DNA of 64,000 nucleotides from CAWIHS01 sp963836005 (GCA_963836005.1 CAWIHS010000002.1:1054001-1118000), one strand, 5' to 3'; shown: positions 38,319-47,855, counted from the stretch's first letter. The notes: a model not told the origin generated them from the letters alone. Made by a program: numbers and translations.

Positions 38319-39167
38319 TCACTGGTTTTCTTGTGCAGACACTTTTCTTAACACCCAGTCCAATGCTCTGGCAGATAACAGGCGTTTTAAAGTGCCAAAC
38401 AGATAAGTTGGAAAAGTTACGTAATAGTGGGCATGCGGACGTTTACTTTCCAATGCATGGGTTAATTTTTTAAACACCGCCTCCGGCGGCAGTGTAAAAG
38501 GTGCTGACGGGCCCTTTTTTTTCAACCGGGCTTCCATTCCTGCATAGGTATCTCTAAAAAAACTGCGTTCTTTATCGATGTGCTGCTGGTACTTGATAAA
38601 AGCATTGTTACGAAAATTACTGCGGACCGGGCCAGGTTCAATTATTGAAATGTAGATACCGCTGCCGTGTAATTCCAGTCTGAGCGTATCGGCCAGTCCT
38701 TCCAGCGCATATTTTGAGGCATTGTAGGCGCCGCGAAAAGGCAGAGCTATAATACCCAGCACGGAACCATTATAAATGATCCGTCCAGAGCCCTGGCGAC
38801 GCATCACAGGAATTAGCCGATTGGTCAGTTCCTGGGTACCAAACACATTTGTCTGGAATTGTTCAATTAAAACCTCACGGCTTAAATCTTCAACCGCGCC
38901 GGGCTGACCATAGGCGCCATTATTGAAGAGCGCGTATAACTGTCCTTTGGAGCTATGCAGCACAGCATCAACCGCTGAATGGATAGAAGCACTGTCTGCA
39001 AGATCCAGCTGCAGACTGTCAAAACCCTGCTGCTGCAGTTTTTTGACGTCTTCAGGCTGTCGTGCGGTGGCAAATACTCGGTAGCCATTGTTGCGAAGTT
39101 CCCTGGCACAACACAGACCAATACCACTGGAACAGCCGGTGATAAGAATGCTTTTAGCAGTATTCAT
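38319..39167 (-). CDS. Short-chain dehydrogenase/reductase
   Basis: Classical SDR of about 282 residues. The start MNTAKSILITGCSSGIG (39167, after AGGAT) fits better than the ATG at 39224. NAD(P) motif TGCSSGIG, catalytic Ser in IYNGSVLG and YNASKYALEG (Tyr, Lys), then IEPGPVRSNF. The C-terminal VTFPTYLFGTLKRLL occurs in uncharacterised bacterial SDRs. Substrate unknown. Convergent with clpB. Confidence 0.88.
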   Translation of the reverse strand: MNTAKSILITGCSSGIGLCCARELRNNGYRVFATARQPEDVKKLQQQGFDSLQLDLADSASIHSAVDAVLHSSKGQLYALFNNGAYGQPGAVEDLSREVLIEQFQTNVFGTQELTNRLIPVMRRQGSGRIIYNGSVLGIIALPFRGAYNASKYALEGLADTLRLELHGSGIYISIIEPGPVRSNFRNNAFIKYQQHIDKERSFFRDTYAGMEARLKKKGPSAPFTLPPEAVFKKLTHALESKRPHAHYYVTFPTYLFGTLKRLLSARALDWVLRKVSAQENQ

Positions 39168-39360
39168 AAAATCCTGAAAATTTTTAAAAGGGCATAAACT
39201 GGCAGATAAAGTATATGTTAGCATTGTCTTATTTTTATTGAAAATTTACGCATTAAAAGTATAATTTCCAGCCTTATATTTAGCTTAAATAATTGTAACC
39301 GGGAAGTTCCTGCTGATTTAAAACTGCAGGGCTTTTCAGGACTAACTGCAGGAATGATTA

Positions 39361-39636
39361 ATGCCTATTTATGAATATCGATGTGCTGGCTGCGGCCATG
39401 CAATAGAACTGATTCAGAAAATGTCTGAAGATCCCATGAAAGACTGCCCGGTGTGCAAGGAGTCCAAATTGAAAAAACTGATTTCAGCTTCAGGTTTTCA
39501 GCTTAAGGGCAGCGGCTGGTATGAATCCGATTTTAAAAACAGCAGTTCAGGGAATAACTCAGGTAAGAATCCAGGAAATAGCTCAGGGAACAGCTCTGGC
39601 AGCTCATGCGGCGGTGGCAGCTGCGGTTGCGGCTAA
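39361..39636 (+). CDS. FmdB-type zinc-ribbon protein
   Basis: 91 residues. N-terminal zinc ribbon MPIYEYRCAGCGHAIELIQ with CxxC and then DCPVCKES (second CxxC), followed by LKKLISASGFQLKGSGWYESD, the family signature. The tail is a low-complexity Ser/Gly/Asn stretch ending in GGGSCGCG. Often encoded just before aspS, as here. Function unproven. Confidence 0.88.
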   Translation: MPIYEYRCAGCGHAIELIQKMSEDPMKDCPVCKESKLKKLISASGFQLKGSGWYESDFKNSSSGNNSGKNPGNSSGNSSGSSCGGGSCGCG

Positions 39637-39789
39637 AAATATGCTCCGGCTGATACTGAAAGTCTCTCCAGCCCCTTGTAGTCTTGTCTGACAAGGCTTA
39701 AAATTACCCGTTTTCTACAAATAACCTCAAATCATATAATCATTAAAACGTGTGGCATATAAGCACGTGCGGAAACGGGAAAATCAGGT

Positions 39790-41580
39790 ATGCGAAGTCA
39801 TTATTGCGGACATTTGACAGAAGAACATATTGATCAGGAAGTGATTTTAAGCGGCTGGGTGAATCGCCGCCGGGATCATGGCGGTGTTATTTTCGTTGAT
39901 CTGCGTGATCGCGAGGGGATCTCGCAAATTGTTTTTGATCCTGAAAACCCGGCCATCTTTCGTCAGGCGGAACAGCTTCGCAATGAATATGTGCTGCAGG
40001 TGACTGGGCTGGTACGTCAGCGTCCTGAAGGGACTGAAAACCCTGAGATGCCGACGGGTAAGGTCGAAGTTGTTGCTACGCAGTTAAAGGTTCTCAATGC
40101 TGCATTGACACCGCCTTTCCAGCTGGACGAAGAAGACGTTTCCGAAGAACATCGGCTGCGTTATCGTTATATCGATCTGCGTCGTCCCGAAATGCAGCAG
40201 CGCCTGAAACTGCGTTCTGAAATTACCCGTGTGCTGCGTTATTATCTGGATGAGCATGGTTTTCTGGATATTGAAACCCCGATTCTGACCAGGGCGACAC
40301 CTGAAGGTGCGCGTGATTATCTGGTACCCAGCCGCACTCATCAGGGTGAATTTTTTGCTTTGCCGCAATCCCCGCAACTCTTTAAACAATTACTGATGAT
40401 GTCGGGTATGGATCGCTACTATCAGATCACCCGCTGTTTCCGTGACGAAGACTTACGCGCTGATCGGCAGCCGGAATTTACCCAGCTGGATATCGAAACC
40501 TCTTTCCTCGAAGAAGAACAGATTATGCAAATAATGGAAGAGATGATGCGCAGTGTATTCGCCAAAGTGCTGGAAGTGCCTTTGCCTGAAAAGTTTCCAC
40601 GCATGACTCACGCACAGGCCATGAGTCGTTACGGCAGTGATAAGCCTGATTTACGTATTGACCTGGAACTGGTAGAAGTAGCCGATTTGCTGACTGATGT
40701 TGAATTCAAGGTGTTTTCAGGTCCCGCCAAAGATCCGCACAGCAGGGTTACCGCACTCAGGGTGCCCAAAGGCAATGAGCTTAGCCGTAAACAGATAGAT
40801 GATTACACTAGCTATGTGGCCATCTATGGTGCCAAGGGGCTTGCTTATATCAAGGTTAATGAAAAGGCCGCTGGCCGTGAGGGCCTGCAGTCGCCTATTT
40901 TGAAATTTATACCTGATGAAGCCGTCAGTGAAATTCTCCAGCGTACGGGTGCTGAAGATGGCGATTTGATCTTTTTTGGTGCGGATAAAACCAGAGTGGT
41001 TAATGAAGCCCTGGGGGCGCTGCGTGTTAAACTGGGACATGATCTGGGGCTGGTTGAGCGCGGCTGGCAACCGCTCTGGATTGTCGATTTTCCCATGTTT
41101 GAGTATGATGACAGTGCGCAGCGCTGGACTGCCCTGCATCATCCCTTTACGGCTCCCAATAGTGACGATCCCGAGACCTTACTCAAGGATCCTGGTGGCA
41201 GTTTGTCCAGAGCATACGATATGGTGCTTAATGGCACTGAACTGGGCGGAGGATCAGTGCGTATCCATACGCAGGAAATGCAGCAGAGTGTTTTCAAACT
41301 GCTGGGTATCAGTGATGAAGAAGCACAGGAAAAATTTGGTTTTCTGCTGAATGCACTCAAATATGGATGCCCGCCGCATGCCGGTATCGCGTTTGGACTG
41401 GATCGCCTGGTGATGTTAATGACAGGCGCGAGTTCTATTCGGGAAGTGATGGCTTTCCCCAAGACACAATCAGCCGCCTGCCTGTTAACGGATGCGCCTT
41501 CAAACGTCAGTGCTGCACAGCTTAAAGAACTGGGCATCAAAAAACGTGAATTACCCGCGGATAAAATTGCCGCAAGTTAG
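39790..41580 (+). CDS. aspS: Aspartyl-tRNA synthetase
   Basis: Class IIb synthetase, 596 residues: OB-fold anticodon domain (LSGWVNRRRDHGGVIFVDLRD), class II motif 2 FRDEDLRADRQPEFTQLDIE, the bacterial GAD insertion about residues 290-420, and motif 3 GIAFGLDRLVMLMTGA. Intact. Strong housekeeping anchor. Confidence 0.97.
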   Translation: MRSHYCGHLTEEHIDQEVILSGWVNRRRDHGGVIFVDLRDREGISQIVFDPENPAIFRQAEQLRNEYVLQVTGLVRQRPEGTENPEMPTGKVEVVATQLKVLNAALTPPFQLDEEDVSEEHRLRYRYIDLRRPEMQQRLKLRSEITRVLRYYLDEHGFLDIETPILTRATPEGARDYLVPSRTHQGEFFALPQSPQLFKQLLMMSGMDRYYQITRCFRDEDLRADRQPEFTQLDIETSFLEEEQIMQIMEEMMRSVFAKVLEVPLPEKFPRMTHAQAMSRYGSDKPDLRIDLELVEVADLLTDVEFKVFSGPAKDPHSRVTALRVPKGNELSRKQIDDYTSYVAIYGAKGLAYIKVNEKAAGREGLQSPILKFIPDEAVSEILQRTGAEDGDLIFFGADKTRVVNEALGALRVKLGHDLGLVERGWQPLWIVDFPMFEYDDSAQRWTALHHPFTAPNSDDPETLLKDPGGSLSRAYDMVLNGTELGGGSVRIHTQEMQQSVFKLLGISDEEAQEKFGFLLNALKYGCPPHAGIAFGLDRLVMLMTGASSIREVMAFPKTQSAACLLTDAPSNVSAAQLKELGIKKRELPADKIAAS

Positions 41581-41720
41581 ATTTTCGCCAGGTCAGATTG
41601 ACAGAGAAATTTAAGCATGATCCCTTTCAGGCTGTTCCTGGGAAGTGCTAAAATTTAATTTGAGTTTAAATCGTGTCCATCCGTTGTGAGATGGGCTCCT
41701 GCGGCACAGGGATGTGCTGC

Positions 41721-41781
41721 CATTTTTAATGATGATAAGCCATTAAAAATGTAGTAAAAGAAAAATCACGCTTTTTCTTTT
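41721..41781. repeat. Two consecutive A+T-rich hairpins before yebC
   Basis: CATTTTTAATG (41721-41731) pairs perfectly with 41741-41751, and AAAAGAAAAA (41756-41765) pairs with 41772-41781. Both lie in the 273-bp aspS-yebC gap. They may terminate aspS transcription or fold in the yebC leader. Confidence 0.5.
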
Positions 41782-41853
41782 GCGTTGCATAATATAACCA
41801 GGATGGTTATTTATAAATGGAAACTAAACAGTTTTTAATCACAAGGGGTTCAG

Positions 41854-42606
41854 ATGGCTGGTCATAGTAAATGGGCAAATATTCAGCACCGTAAAAAAGG
41901 TCAGGATGCGAAACGTGGAAAATTATTTACCAAATTAATCAGGGAAATTACCGTTGCTGCCCGTCTGGGCGGGGCCGATTTGGATTCAAACCCGCGCTTG
42001 CGGGCAATTGTAGATAAATCCCTGCGAGCCAATATGACCCGGGATACGGTTGACCGCGCCATCAAGCGTGGTGCTGGTGACACTGATGGTGAGAATTTTG
42101 ATGAAATCCGTTATGAGGGCTATGGCCCCAATGGAGTTGCTGTCATGGTAGATTGTCTGACGGACAATCGCAATAGAACGGTGGCCGAAGTTCGTCATGC
42201 TTTTAGCAAATCCGGAGGGAACCTGGGAACAGACGGTTCCGTTGCCTATTTATTTAGTCAACTGGGGATCCTGACATACCCCGTCGGCAGTGATGAAGAT
42301 GGCATTATGGAAGCTGCCCTGGAAGCCGGAGCAGAAGATGTGGAAACCAATGATGATGGCTCGATTGACGTGATCACAAGCGCAGAAGATTTTATGGATG
42401 TTAAGGATGCCATGGTCGCTGACGGTTATGACCCTGAAATGGCTGAAATCACTATGAAAGCATCTACAGCGGTTGATCTGGAGCTTGATGATGCACAAAA
42501 AGTGATGCGTCTGGTGGATATGCTTGAAGATCTGGATGATGTGCAAAATGTTTACTCCAACTCAGAATTTTCTGATGAAGTTATGCAGCAGTTGGCAGAA
42601 GAATAA
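41854..42606 (+). CDS. yebC: YebC/TACO1 family translation-associated protein
   Basis: 250 residues. N terminus MAGHSKWANIQHRKKGQDAKRG-type start, RAIVDKSLRANMTRDTVDRA, and KSGGNLGTDGSVAYLF are diagnostic of the family. Members help ribosomes through proline-rich or stalling stretches, and were earlier called transcription regulators. Located upstream of ruvCAB as in E. coli. Confidence 0.94.
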   Translation: MAGHSKWANIQHRKKGQDAKRGKLFTKLIREITVAARLGGADLDSNPRLRAIVDKSLRANMTRDTVDRAIKRGAGDTDGENFDEIRYEGYGPNGVAVMVDCLTDNRNRTVAEVRHAFSKSGGNLGTDGSVAYLFSQLGILTYPVGSDEDGIMEAALEAGAEDVETNDDGSIDVITSAEDFMDVKDAMVADGYDPEMAEITMKASTAVDLELDDAQKVMRLVDMLEDLDDVQNVYSNSEFSDEVMQQLAEE

Positions 42607-42649
42607 ACTTTATTGATTTATAATAAGCCAGTTATTATTGTGGATTCGT

Positions 42650-42759
42650 AACGACGCAGCGTATCTGAAATATTGCATGAGAGGCAGCAGCCGAAGTCGT
42701 CCATGTGAGCCAATAAATACCTGACAGCAGGCACGAGCTTATAGATACGCTGAGTCGTT
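42650..42759. repeat. 110-bp element bounded by 16-bp inverted repeats before ruvC
   Basis: AACGACGCAGCGTATC at 42650-42665 has its complement at 42744-42759 with one mismatch. The right arm runs into the apparent TTG start of ruvC. No target duplication is evident. It could be a small non-autonomous element or a long hairpin in the ruvC leader. Confidence 0.55.
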
Positions 42760-43372
42760 GCGTGAATATTTACTATTGGGGGCGCTTAAAATCACTTTTT
42801 CACCAGCCGAGAGCCGGAAAGTCCTGGGTATTGATCCTGGTTCGTTAAGAACAGGCTATGGACTGATAGAAACTGCGGGTAATCATTTGCACTTTATAAC
42901 CTGCGGGACCATTCATACTGGCGGCGGCTCCCTGCCGCCCCGTCTGCAAATCATTTTCAAACAGATCCGTGAAGTAGTGAAGCTCCATGCTCCTGATGAA
43001 ATGGCCATTGAGAATGTCTTTCTTGCGCGTAATCCTGATTCTGCACTCAAACTGGGGCAGGCCCGGGGAGCAGCTATTTGCGCGGTTATGGCCGAAGATA
43101 TACCGGTAGCAGAATATACGGCTAATCAAATCAAGCAGGCAATTGTCGGCAAAGGTCATGCAGATAAAGCCCAGGTCCAGCACATGGTAAAAATTCTCCT
43201 GAATCTCAATGACCTTCCCCAGACTGACGCAGCTGACGCACTGGCTGTAGCTCTTTGTCATGCGAACACGCGCCAGACCATAGAGGAGTTCAGGAGTAAA
43301 GCCAGTGAACGTTATCCTGCTGAAGTGCTGGGTGCCATTCGAGGGCGGCGTAAAAAAAGGTTCAGATTGTAA
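42758..43372 (+). CDS. ruvC: Holliday junction resolvase RuvC
   Basis: Cuts Holliday junctions with RuvAB. Acidic catalytic residues are in VLGIDPGSLRTGYG, AIENVFLARNPDSA and QTDAADALAVALCH. The annotated TTG start gives about 22 extra residues (MREYLLLGALKITFSPAES) before the usual N terminus; another TTG at 42776 is possible. The true start is uncertain because an inverted repeat covers the region. Heads the ruvCAB set. Confidence 0.92.
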   Translation: MREYLLLGALKITFSPAESRKVLGIDPGSLRTGYGLIETAGNHLHFITCGTIHTGGGSLPPRLQIIFKQIREVVKLHAPDEMAIENVFLARNPDSALKLGQARGAAICAVMAEDIPVAEYTANQIKQAIVGKGHADKAQVQHMVKILLNLNDLPQTDAADALAVALCHANTRQTIEEFRSKASERYPAEVLGAIRGRRKKRFRL

Positions 43373-43506
43373 AATCCACAGTTAATCTCCATCCAGAAAG
43401 AAGCTATAGTCCCTGTTCCATTTTCAGGGGGAGAAGCGGGATGGGGATAGCAATGTAAACTTACAGTGAAAAATGAATAACAGATAAAAGAATCAGGAAA
43501 CACCCG

Positions 43507-44121
43507 ATGATAGGACGCCTGTGCGGAATTTTAATCCAGAAACAACCCCCCAACCTGATGATTGATGTACAGGGTGTGGGCTATGAAATTCAGGCACCCA
43601 TGAGTACTTTTTACCAGTTACCCGAACTGGATCAGACCGTGGTTCTTTTTACTCATATGGTGGTGCGGGAAGATGCGCATCTGTTGTATGGCTTTCACAA
43701 TGAAAAGGAACGGTTATTCTTCAAGAGTCTGATCAAGGTGAATGGCGTGGGTCCAAAGCTGGCTCTGACTATACTTTCCGGGATCTCTGCGGCTGAATTT
43801 GCCCAGGTCGTAAAAAATAATGATGAAAGCGGCCTGGTCAGATTGCCGGGGATTGGCAAAAAAACGGCACAGCGTTTAATTGTCGAAATGCGTGATCGTC
43901 TGCAGGACTGGCAAACAGTCGAAACCGGCATAGACAAACAGGATGGGGCCGAAATCAATCATCCGTATAGCGAACAGGATATAATAACAGAGGCGACTAG
44001 CGCCCTGATTGCTCTGGGATACAAACCCATAGAAGTAAGCAGAATGCTCAGCAAGCTCGATACCCGGGATCAAACCAGCGAAGCATTAATTAAACAGGCT
44101 TTGAAAAACTCTGTCATATAA
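43507..44121 (+). CDS. ruvA: Holliday junction DNA-binding protein RuvA
   Basis: 204 residues: OB-fold MIGRLCGILIQKQPPNLMID, helix-hairpin-helix motifs LIKVNGVGPKLALTILSG and LPGIGKKTAQRLIVEMRDRL, and the flexible C-terminal domain III that contacts RuvB. Precedes ruvB by 32 bp, the same operon. Confidence 0.96.
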   Translation: MIGRLCGILIQKQPPNLMIDVQGVGYEIQAPMSTFYQLPELDQTVVLFTHMVVREDAHLLYGFHNEKERLFFKSLIKVNGVGPKLALTILSGISAAEFAQVVKNNDESGLVRLPGIGKKTAQRLIVEMRDRLQDWQTVETGIDKQDGAEINHPYSEQDIITEATSALIALGYKPIEVSRMLSKLDTRDQTSEALIKQALKNSVI

Positions 44122-44153
44122 AAAAGTGTCATATAAAAAAGTGTCTAATAGCC

Positions 44154-45179
44154 ATGCTTGAAAACCAACGACTGATTACTGCGGCTGAACGAACCGATGA
44201 AGATCGTGTTGATCGTGCTATTCGACCCAAAACACTCAAGGATTATGTCGGACAGCCTGCGGTGTGTGAACAGATGGAAATCTTTATCCCCGCAGCCAGA
44301 ATGCGCGCTGAAGCTCTGGATCATGTGCTGATTTTTGGTCCTCCCGGGTTGGGTAAAACAACCCTGTCACACATTATAGCGAATGAAATGGGGGTAAATT
44401 TGCGTCAAACCTCCGGACCCGTGCTGGAACGTCCGGGAGATCTGGCTGCTTTGCTGACCAATCTGGAAGAAGGTGATGTCCTGTTTATCGATGAAATTCA
44501 CCGCCTCAGTCCCATAGTTGAAGAGGTTCTGTATCCAGCTATGGAAGATAATCAGCTGGACATCATGATTGGTGAAGGTCCGGCAGCTCGCTCCATCAAA
44601 CTGGATTTACCGCCGTTTACTTTAATCGGTGCGACCACACGTGCAGGGTTATTAACTTCTCCGTTACGTGATCGCTTTGGTATCGTACAGCGGCTGGAAT
44701 TTTATTCAGACGAAGATTTATGCCATATCGTTAAACGCTCTGCATCCATCATCGGCCTGGATATCGACCAGCCAGGAGCCCATGAAATTGCCAAACGTTC
44801 ACGCGGTACGCCGCGTATTGCCAATCGCTTATTACGCCGGGTCAGAGACTATGCTGAAGTCAGGGGCAGTGGTATAGTTGATACTGCCACCGCTGATCTG
44901 GCCCTGAATATGCTGAATGTTGACCATCAGGGATTTGATATGCTGGATCGAAAACTGTTATTAAGCATTATCGAGAAATTTGACGGAGGACCGGTTGGGG
45001 TGGAAAATCTGGCCGCAGCAATCAGCGAAGAAAAAGGCACCATAGAAGATGTGCTGGAGCCCTTTTTGATACAGCAGGGGTATATAATGAGAACTCCAAG
45101 AGGGCGAATTGTGACTGATAGTGCCTATTTGCACTTTGGCCTGATAAAACCCGGCCATAAAGAAAAAAAGAGCCGTTAG
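44154..45179 (+). CDS. ruvB: Holliday junction branch-migration ATPase RuvB
   Basis: AAA+ motor of 341 residues: RPKTLKDYVGQ, Walker A GPPGLGKTTLSHIIA, Walker B VLFIDEIHRLSP, sensor motif GATTRAGLLTSPLRDRFG and winged-helix C terminus (TPRGRIVTDSAYLHFG). Intact. Confidence 0.97.
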   Translation: MLENQRLITAAERTDEDRVDRAIRPKTLKDYVGQPAVCEQMEIFIPAARMRAEALDHVLIFGPPGLGKTTLSHIIANEMGVNLRQTSGPVLERPGDLAALLTNLEEGDVLFIDEIHRLSPIVEEVLYPAMEDNQLDIMIGEGPAARSIKLDLPPFTLIGATTRAGLLTSPLRDRFGIVQRLEFYSDEDLCHIVKRSASIIGLDIDQPGAHEIAKRSRGTPRIANRLLRRVRDYAEVRGSGIVDTATADLALNMLNVDHQGFDMLDRKLLLSIIEKFDGGPVGVENLAAAISEEKGTIEDVLEPFLIQQGYIMRTPRGRIVTDSAYLHFGLIKPGHKEKKSR

Positions 45180-45227
45180 TGAATATCCTGGTGACGCAGT
45201 TGAACCTCGCTCTGAGAGGAAAAAACA

Positions 45228-45628
45228 TTGGATGAATTTATCCTGCCAGTCCGAGTCTATTATGAAAATACAGATAGCGGAGGGGTAGTCTACCATTCTG
45301 ATTATCTGAACTTTATGGAGCGTGCGAGGACAGAATGGCTCCGATCTCTGGCCTGGAACAGGATCAGATTATCGCTCAATATGATGTGATATTTGCCGTG
45401 CGCTCAGTATGCATCGACTATCTTAAACCGGCGGTTTTCAATGATGCCTTGCTGGTCAGCTGCATGGTTAAAAAACTGGGTAAAGCAAGCATTAACTTCA
45501 AGCAGGAAATATTCAGAGAAACTGACAACCTGCTGCTGACACGCGCCGAAGTGCGGGTCGCCAGTCTCAGTGCCTCGACAAAAAAACCAGTGGCTATACC
45601 GCAAACACTATATAAACAATTTATTTGA
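45228..45628 (+). pseudogene. ybgC: YbgC-type acyl-CoA thioesterase, one frameshift
   Basis: Hot-dog thioesterase that heads the tol-pal operon. From a TTG start (ribosome site AGAGGA) the first frame reads RVYYENTDSGGVVYHSDYLN with the catalytic Asp, then FMERARTEWLRSL. It breaks at 45350, where one G appears missing, and continues in the next frame as GLEQDQ and IIAQYDVIFAVRSVCIDYL. Joined length about 133 residues, normal for the family. A one-base sequencing deletion is likely. Confidence 0.9.
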
Positions 45629-45703
45629 CTTATAATGCAAAGCAGGTGTTACGTGGCCAGAATTACTTTTAACTTTAGCGTATAGTTCTATCCAGGAATT
45701 GCA

Positions 45704-46375
45704 ATGCATACAGATATGTCCATCCTTTCACTGATCACTGGTGCCAGCTTTATGGTGCAGATGGTGCTGTTCAGTCTGCTTCTGGTTTCAATCATATCCT
45801 GGACCATGATCATTCATAAGTGGAAAGTCATGAGACGGGTCAAACGGGATGCCGACCAGTTTGAACGTAATTTCTGGTCTGGAACCGATCTGGTTGAATT
45901 GTATAAAAGTATTTCCCAGCGTAAAGATACCCAGGGCATGTCGGGGATCTTCGAGGCCGGTTTTCGTGAATATGCCAAACTGCATGCACAGTCGGGTATC
46001 GCCCCTGAAGCGCTATTGGAAGGTGCTCAACGTGCCATGCGTGTAGCTATGAACCGTGAAGTTGATCGTGCTGAAGCCGGTTTACCCTTTCTGGCCACGG
46101 TGGGATCTACCAGTCCTTATGTCGGATTATTCGGCACAGTCTGGGGGATCATGAATTCTTTCAGAGCTCTGGGTCAGGTTGAACAGGCAACCATGTCAAT
46201 GGTGGCTCCAGGTATTGCGGAAGCACTGATTGCAACCGCTATGGGATTGTTTGCTGCTATCCCGGCAGTGATAGCCTATAACCGCTTTTCCTACAGCCTG
46301 GAACGGCTTGAGGGACGTTACGACAGCTTTATGGAAGAGTTTTCCAATCTGCTCAATCGCCAGGTTCACTCCTGA
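45704..46375 (+). CDS. tolQ: Tol-Pal system protein TolQ
   Basis: Inner-membrane proton-channel subunit, 223 residues with three membrane segments (about residues 15-40, 135-160, 170-195) and the MotA/ExbB motif FLATVGSTSPYVGLFGTVWG. Energises TolA for outer-membrane constriction at division. Its TGA stop overlaps the tolR ATG. Confidence 0.96.
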   Translation: MHTDMSILSLITGASFMVQMVLFSLLLVSIISWTMIIHKWKVMRRVKRDADQFERNFWSGTDLVELYKSISQRKDTQGMSGIFEAGFREYAKLHAQSGIAPEALLEGAQRAMRVAMNREVDRAEAGLPFLATVGSTSPYVGLFGTVWGIMNSFRALGQVEQATMSMVAPGIAEALIATAMGLFAAIPAVIAYNRFSYSLERLEGRYDSFMEEFSNLLNRQVHS

Positions 46376-46800
46376 TGGCAAGAAAAAGACGCAAGCCCAT
46401 GTCTGACATCAATGTAGTACCCTACATCGATGTAATGCTGGTGTTGCTGGTCATCTTTATGATTTCAACACCGTTGCTGACACAGGGTGTAAAGGTGGAA
46501 TTACCCCAGGCAGAGACAGAGGCGTTAAATGTGAAACCGGCAGATACGCTGATAGTCAAAGTCGATGTGAACGGGAACTATTATCTGGCCGTTGGCACGA
46601 ATAAAGAAATACCGGTAGAAAGGGAAGTTCTGGCAGCTCAGGTAGCAGCACAGCGTGAACTTAAACCTGAACTTTCCGTGCTGGTGGCGGGTGATAAAGA
46701 GGTTCGTTATATCTACATCATGGATGTTCTTGCATTATTGAATCAGGCCGGTATTCCCAATGTGGGGCTGATGACAAAATCGCTGGATGAACAACCATAG
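46375..46800 (+). CDS. tolR: Tol-Pal system protein TolR
   Basis: ExbD-like, 141 residues: MSDINVVPYIDVMLVLLVIF contains the membrane-embedded catalytic Asp that takes protons with TolQ; the remaining part is periplasmic. Coupled to tolQ by a 1-base overlap. Confidence 0.96.
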   Translation: MARKRRKPMSDINVVPYIDVMLVLLVIFMISTPLLTQGVKVELPQAETEALNVKPADTLIVKVDVNGNYYLAVGTNKEIPVEREVLAAQVAAQRELKPELSVLVAGDKEVRYIYIMDVLALLNQAGIPNVGLMTKSLDEQP

Positions 46801-46862
46801 CAGCTGATACTCTTGTTTCTGCAGCAGAATACGATTTATACACCTATCAAACAGGTCATTAA

Positions 46863-47852
46863 ATGCTTGACTGGATAAAGGACAATCGCACATCTTTTTT
46901 AGCTGCTGTGCTGCTGCATATTCTTTTTCTGGTTGCGCTGTTTATTAACTGGCAGGCAGACACCCCTAAAAAAATTGTTCTGCAGCAAGGAGATATTATT
47001 GAAGTCAATTCTGTCGATGCTAATCGCTATAAAGCTGAACTGCAAAACATAGCAGCAAAAAAAGCTGCCGAGCAAAAACGTATCCAGGATGCGCAGAGAA
47101 AAGCACGGGAAGAAAAACGTCAACAGGCCTTACGTCAGGAAAAAGCTCGGCAGGAACGCCTGGCCAAAGAGAAAAAACGCCAGGCGGAAGTAGAAAAAAG
47201 ACGCCAGCAGGAACAGCAGCGCAAAGATGCTGAAGCGAGGCAAATAGCAGAAAAAAAAGCTGCGGATAAAAAAGCTGCCGAGCTGAAACGTAAACAAGCT
47301 GAAGCCGAGGCAATAGAAAAAGCCAAAGCAGAAAAGGCCAAAGCAGAAAAGGCCAAAGCAGAAAAGGCCAAAGCAGAAAAGGCTAAAGCAGAAAAGGCTA
47401 AAGCAGAAAAGGCTAAAGCAGAAAAGGCTAAAGCAGAAAAGGCTAAAGCAGAAAAGGCTAAAGCAGAAAAGGCTAAAGCAGAAAAGGCTAAAGCAGAAGC
47501 CAGAGAACGAAAACGCCAGGCTGAACTTGAACAGCAACAGGCCGCTGCACGAGCACAGCGCAGCAAAGGAATTGTTAGCCGTTATCTGGGACTGATGGCC
47601 CAGAAAATTGAGCATAACTGGAGGCAGTCGTTAAATGCCCCCACTGGTCTGAGCTGCAAAATTGAAATAAAATTAGCTTCAAGCGGCGAGGTGCTGGCTT
47701 TCAGTATTATAGAAAGCAGTGGCGATGCCGTGTTTGATAAATCGGTTGAAACTGCGGTTTTAAAGGCTTCACCATTACCGGTACCGGCTGAAAATGAAAT
47801 TTTTCAGCAATTCAAAGTTATGAGATTTATTTTTACCCCAGGAAGTTACTAA
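46863..47852 (+). CDS. tolA: Tol-Pal system protein TolA
   Basis: Links the inner-membrane motor to Pal/TolB. 329 residues: one N-terminal membrane anchor (FLAAVLLHILFLVALFI), a long Ala/Lys/Glu-rich helix (about 60-225) including twelve KAKAE repeats, and a C-terminal globular domain (GIVSRYLGLMAQKIEHNW, then LPVPAENEIFQQF). The repeat-containing helix bridges the periplasm. Intact. The 4-bp gap to tolB suggests coupling. Confidence 0.94.
   Translation: MLDWIKDNRTSFLAAVLLHILFLVALFINWQADTPKKIVLQQGDIIEVNSVDANRYKAELQNIAAKKAAEQKRIQDAQRKAREEKRQQALRQEKARQERLAKEKKRQAEVEKRRQQEQQRKDAEARQIAEKKAADKKAAELKRKQAEAEAIEKAKAEKAKAEKAKAEKAKAEKAKAEKAKAEKAKAEKAKAEKAKAEKAKAEKAKAEKAKAEARERKRQAELEQQQAAARAQRSKGIVSRYLGLMAQKIEHNWRQSLNAPTGLSCKIEIKLASSGEVLAFSIIESSGDAVFDKSVETAVLKASPLPVPAENEIFQQFKVMRFIFTPGSY
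47319..47498 (+). repeat. Twelve tandem 15-bp repeats coding KAKAE in TolA
   Basis: The unit is AAAGCYAAAGCAGAA, with no interruptions. The first four copies carry GCC and the following eight GCT for the same alanine, indicating expansion by slippage of two separate units. The copy number sets the length of the TolA helix. Confidence 0.95.
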
Positions 47853-47855
47853 AAT

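Noticed and set aside
47319..47498. Tandem repeats as a CRISPR array
   Set aside because: Units are 15 bp, contiguous with no spacers, and in frame inside tolA.
47130..47615. Long minus-strand open frames opposite tolA
   Set aside because: They are mirror images of the KAKAE repeat and give only Phe/Cys/Leu or Ala/Phe/Ser low-complexity peptides.
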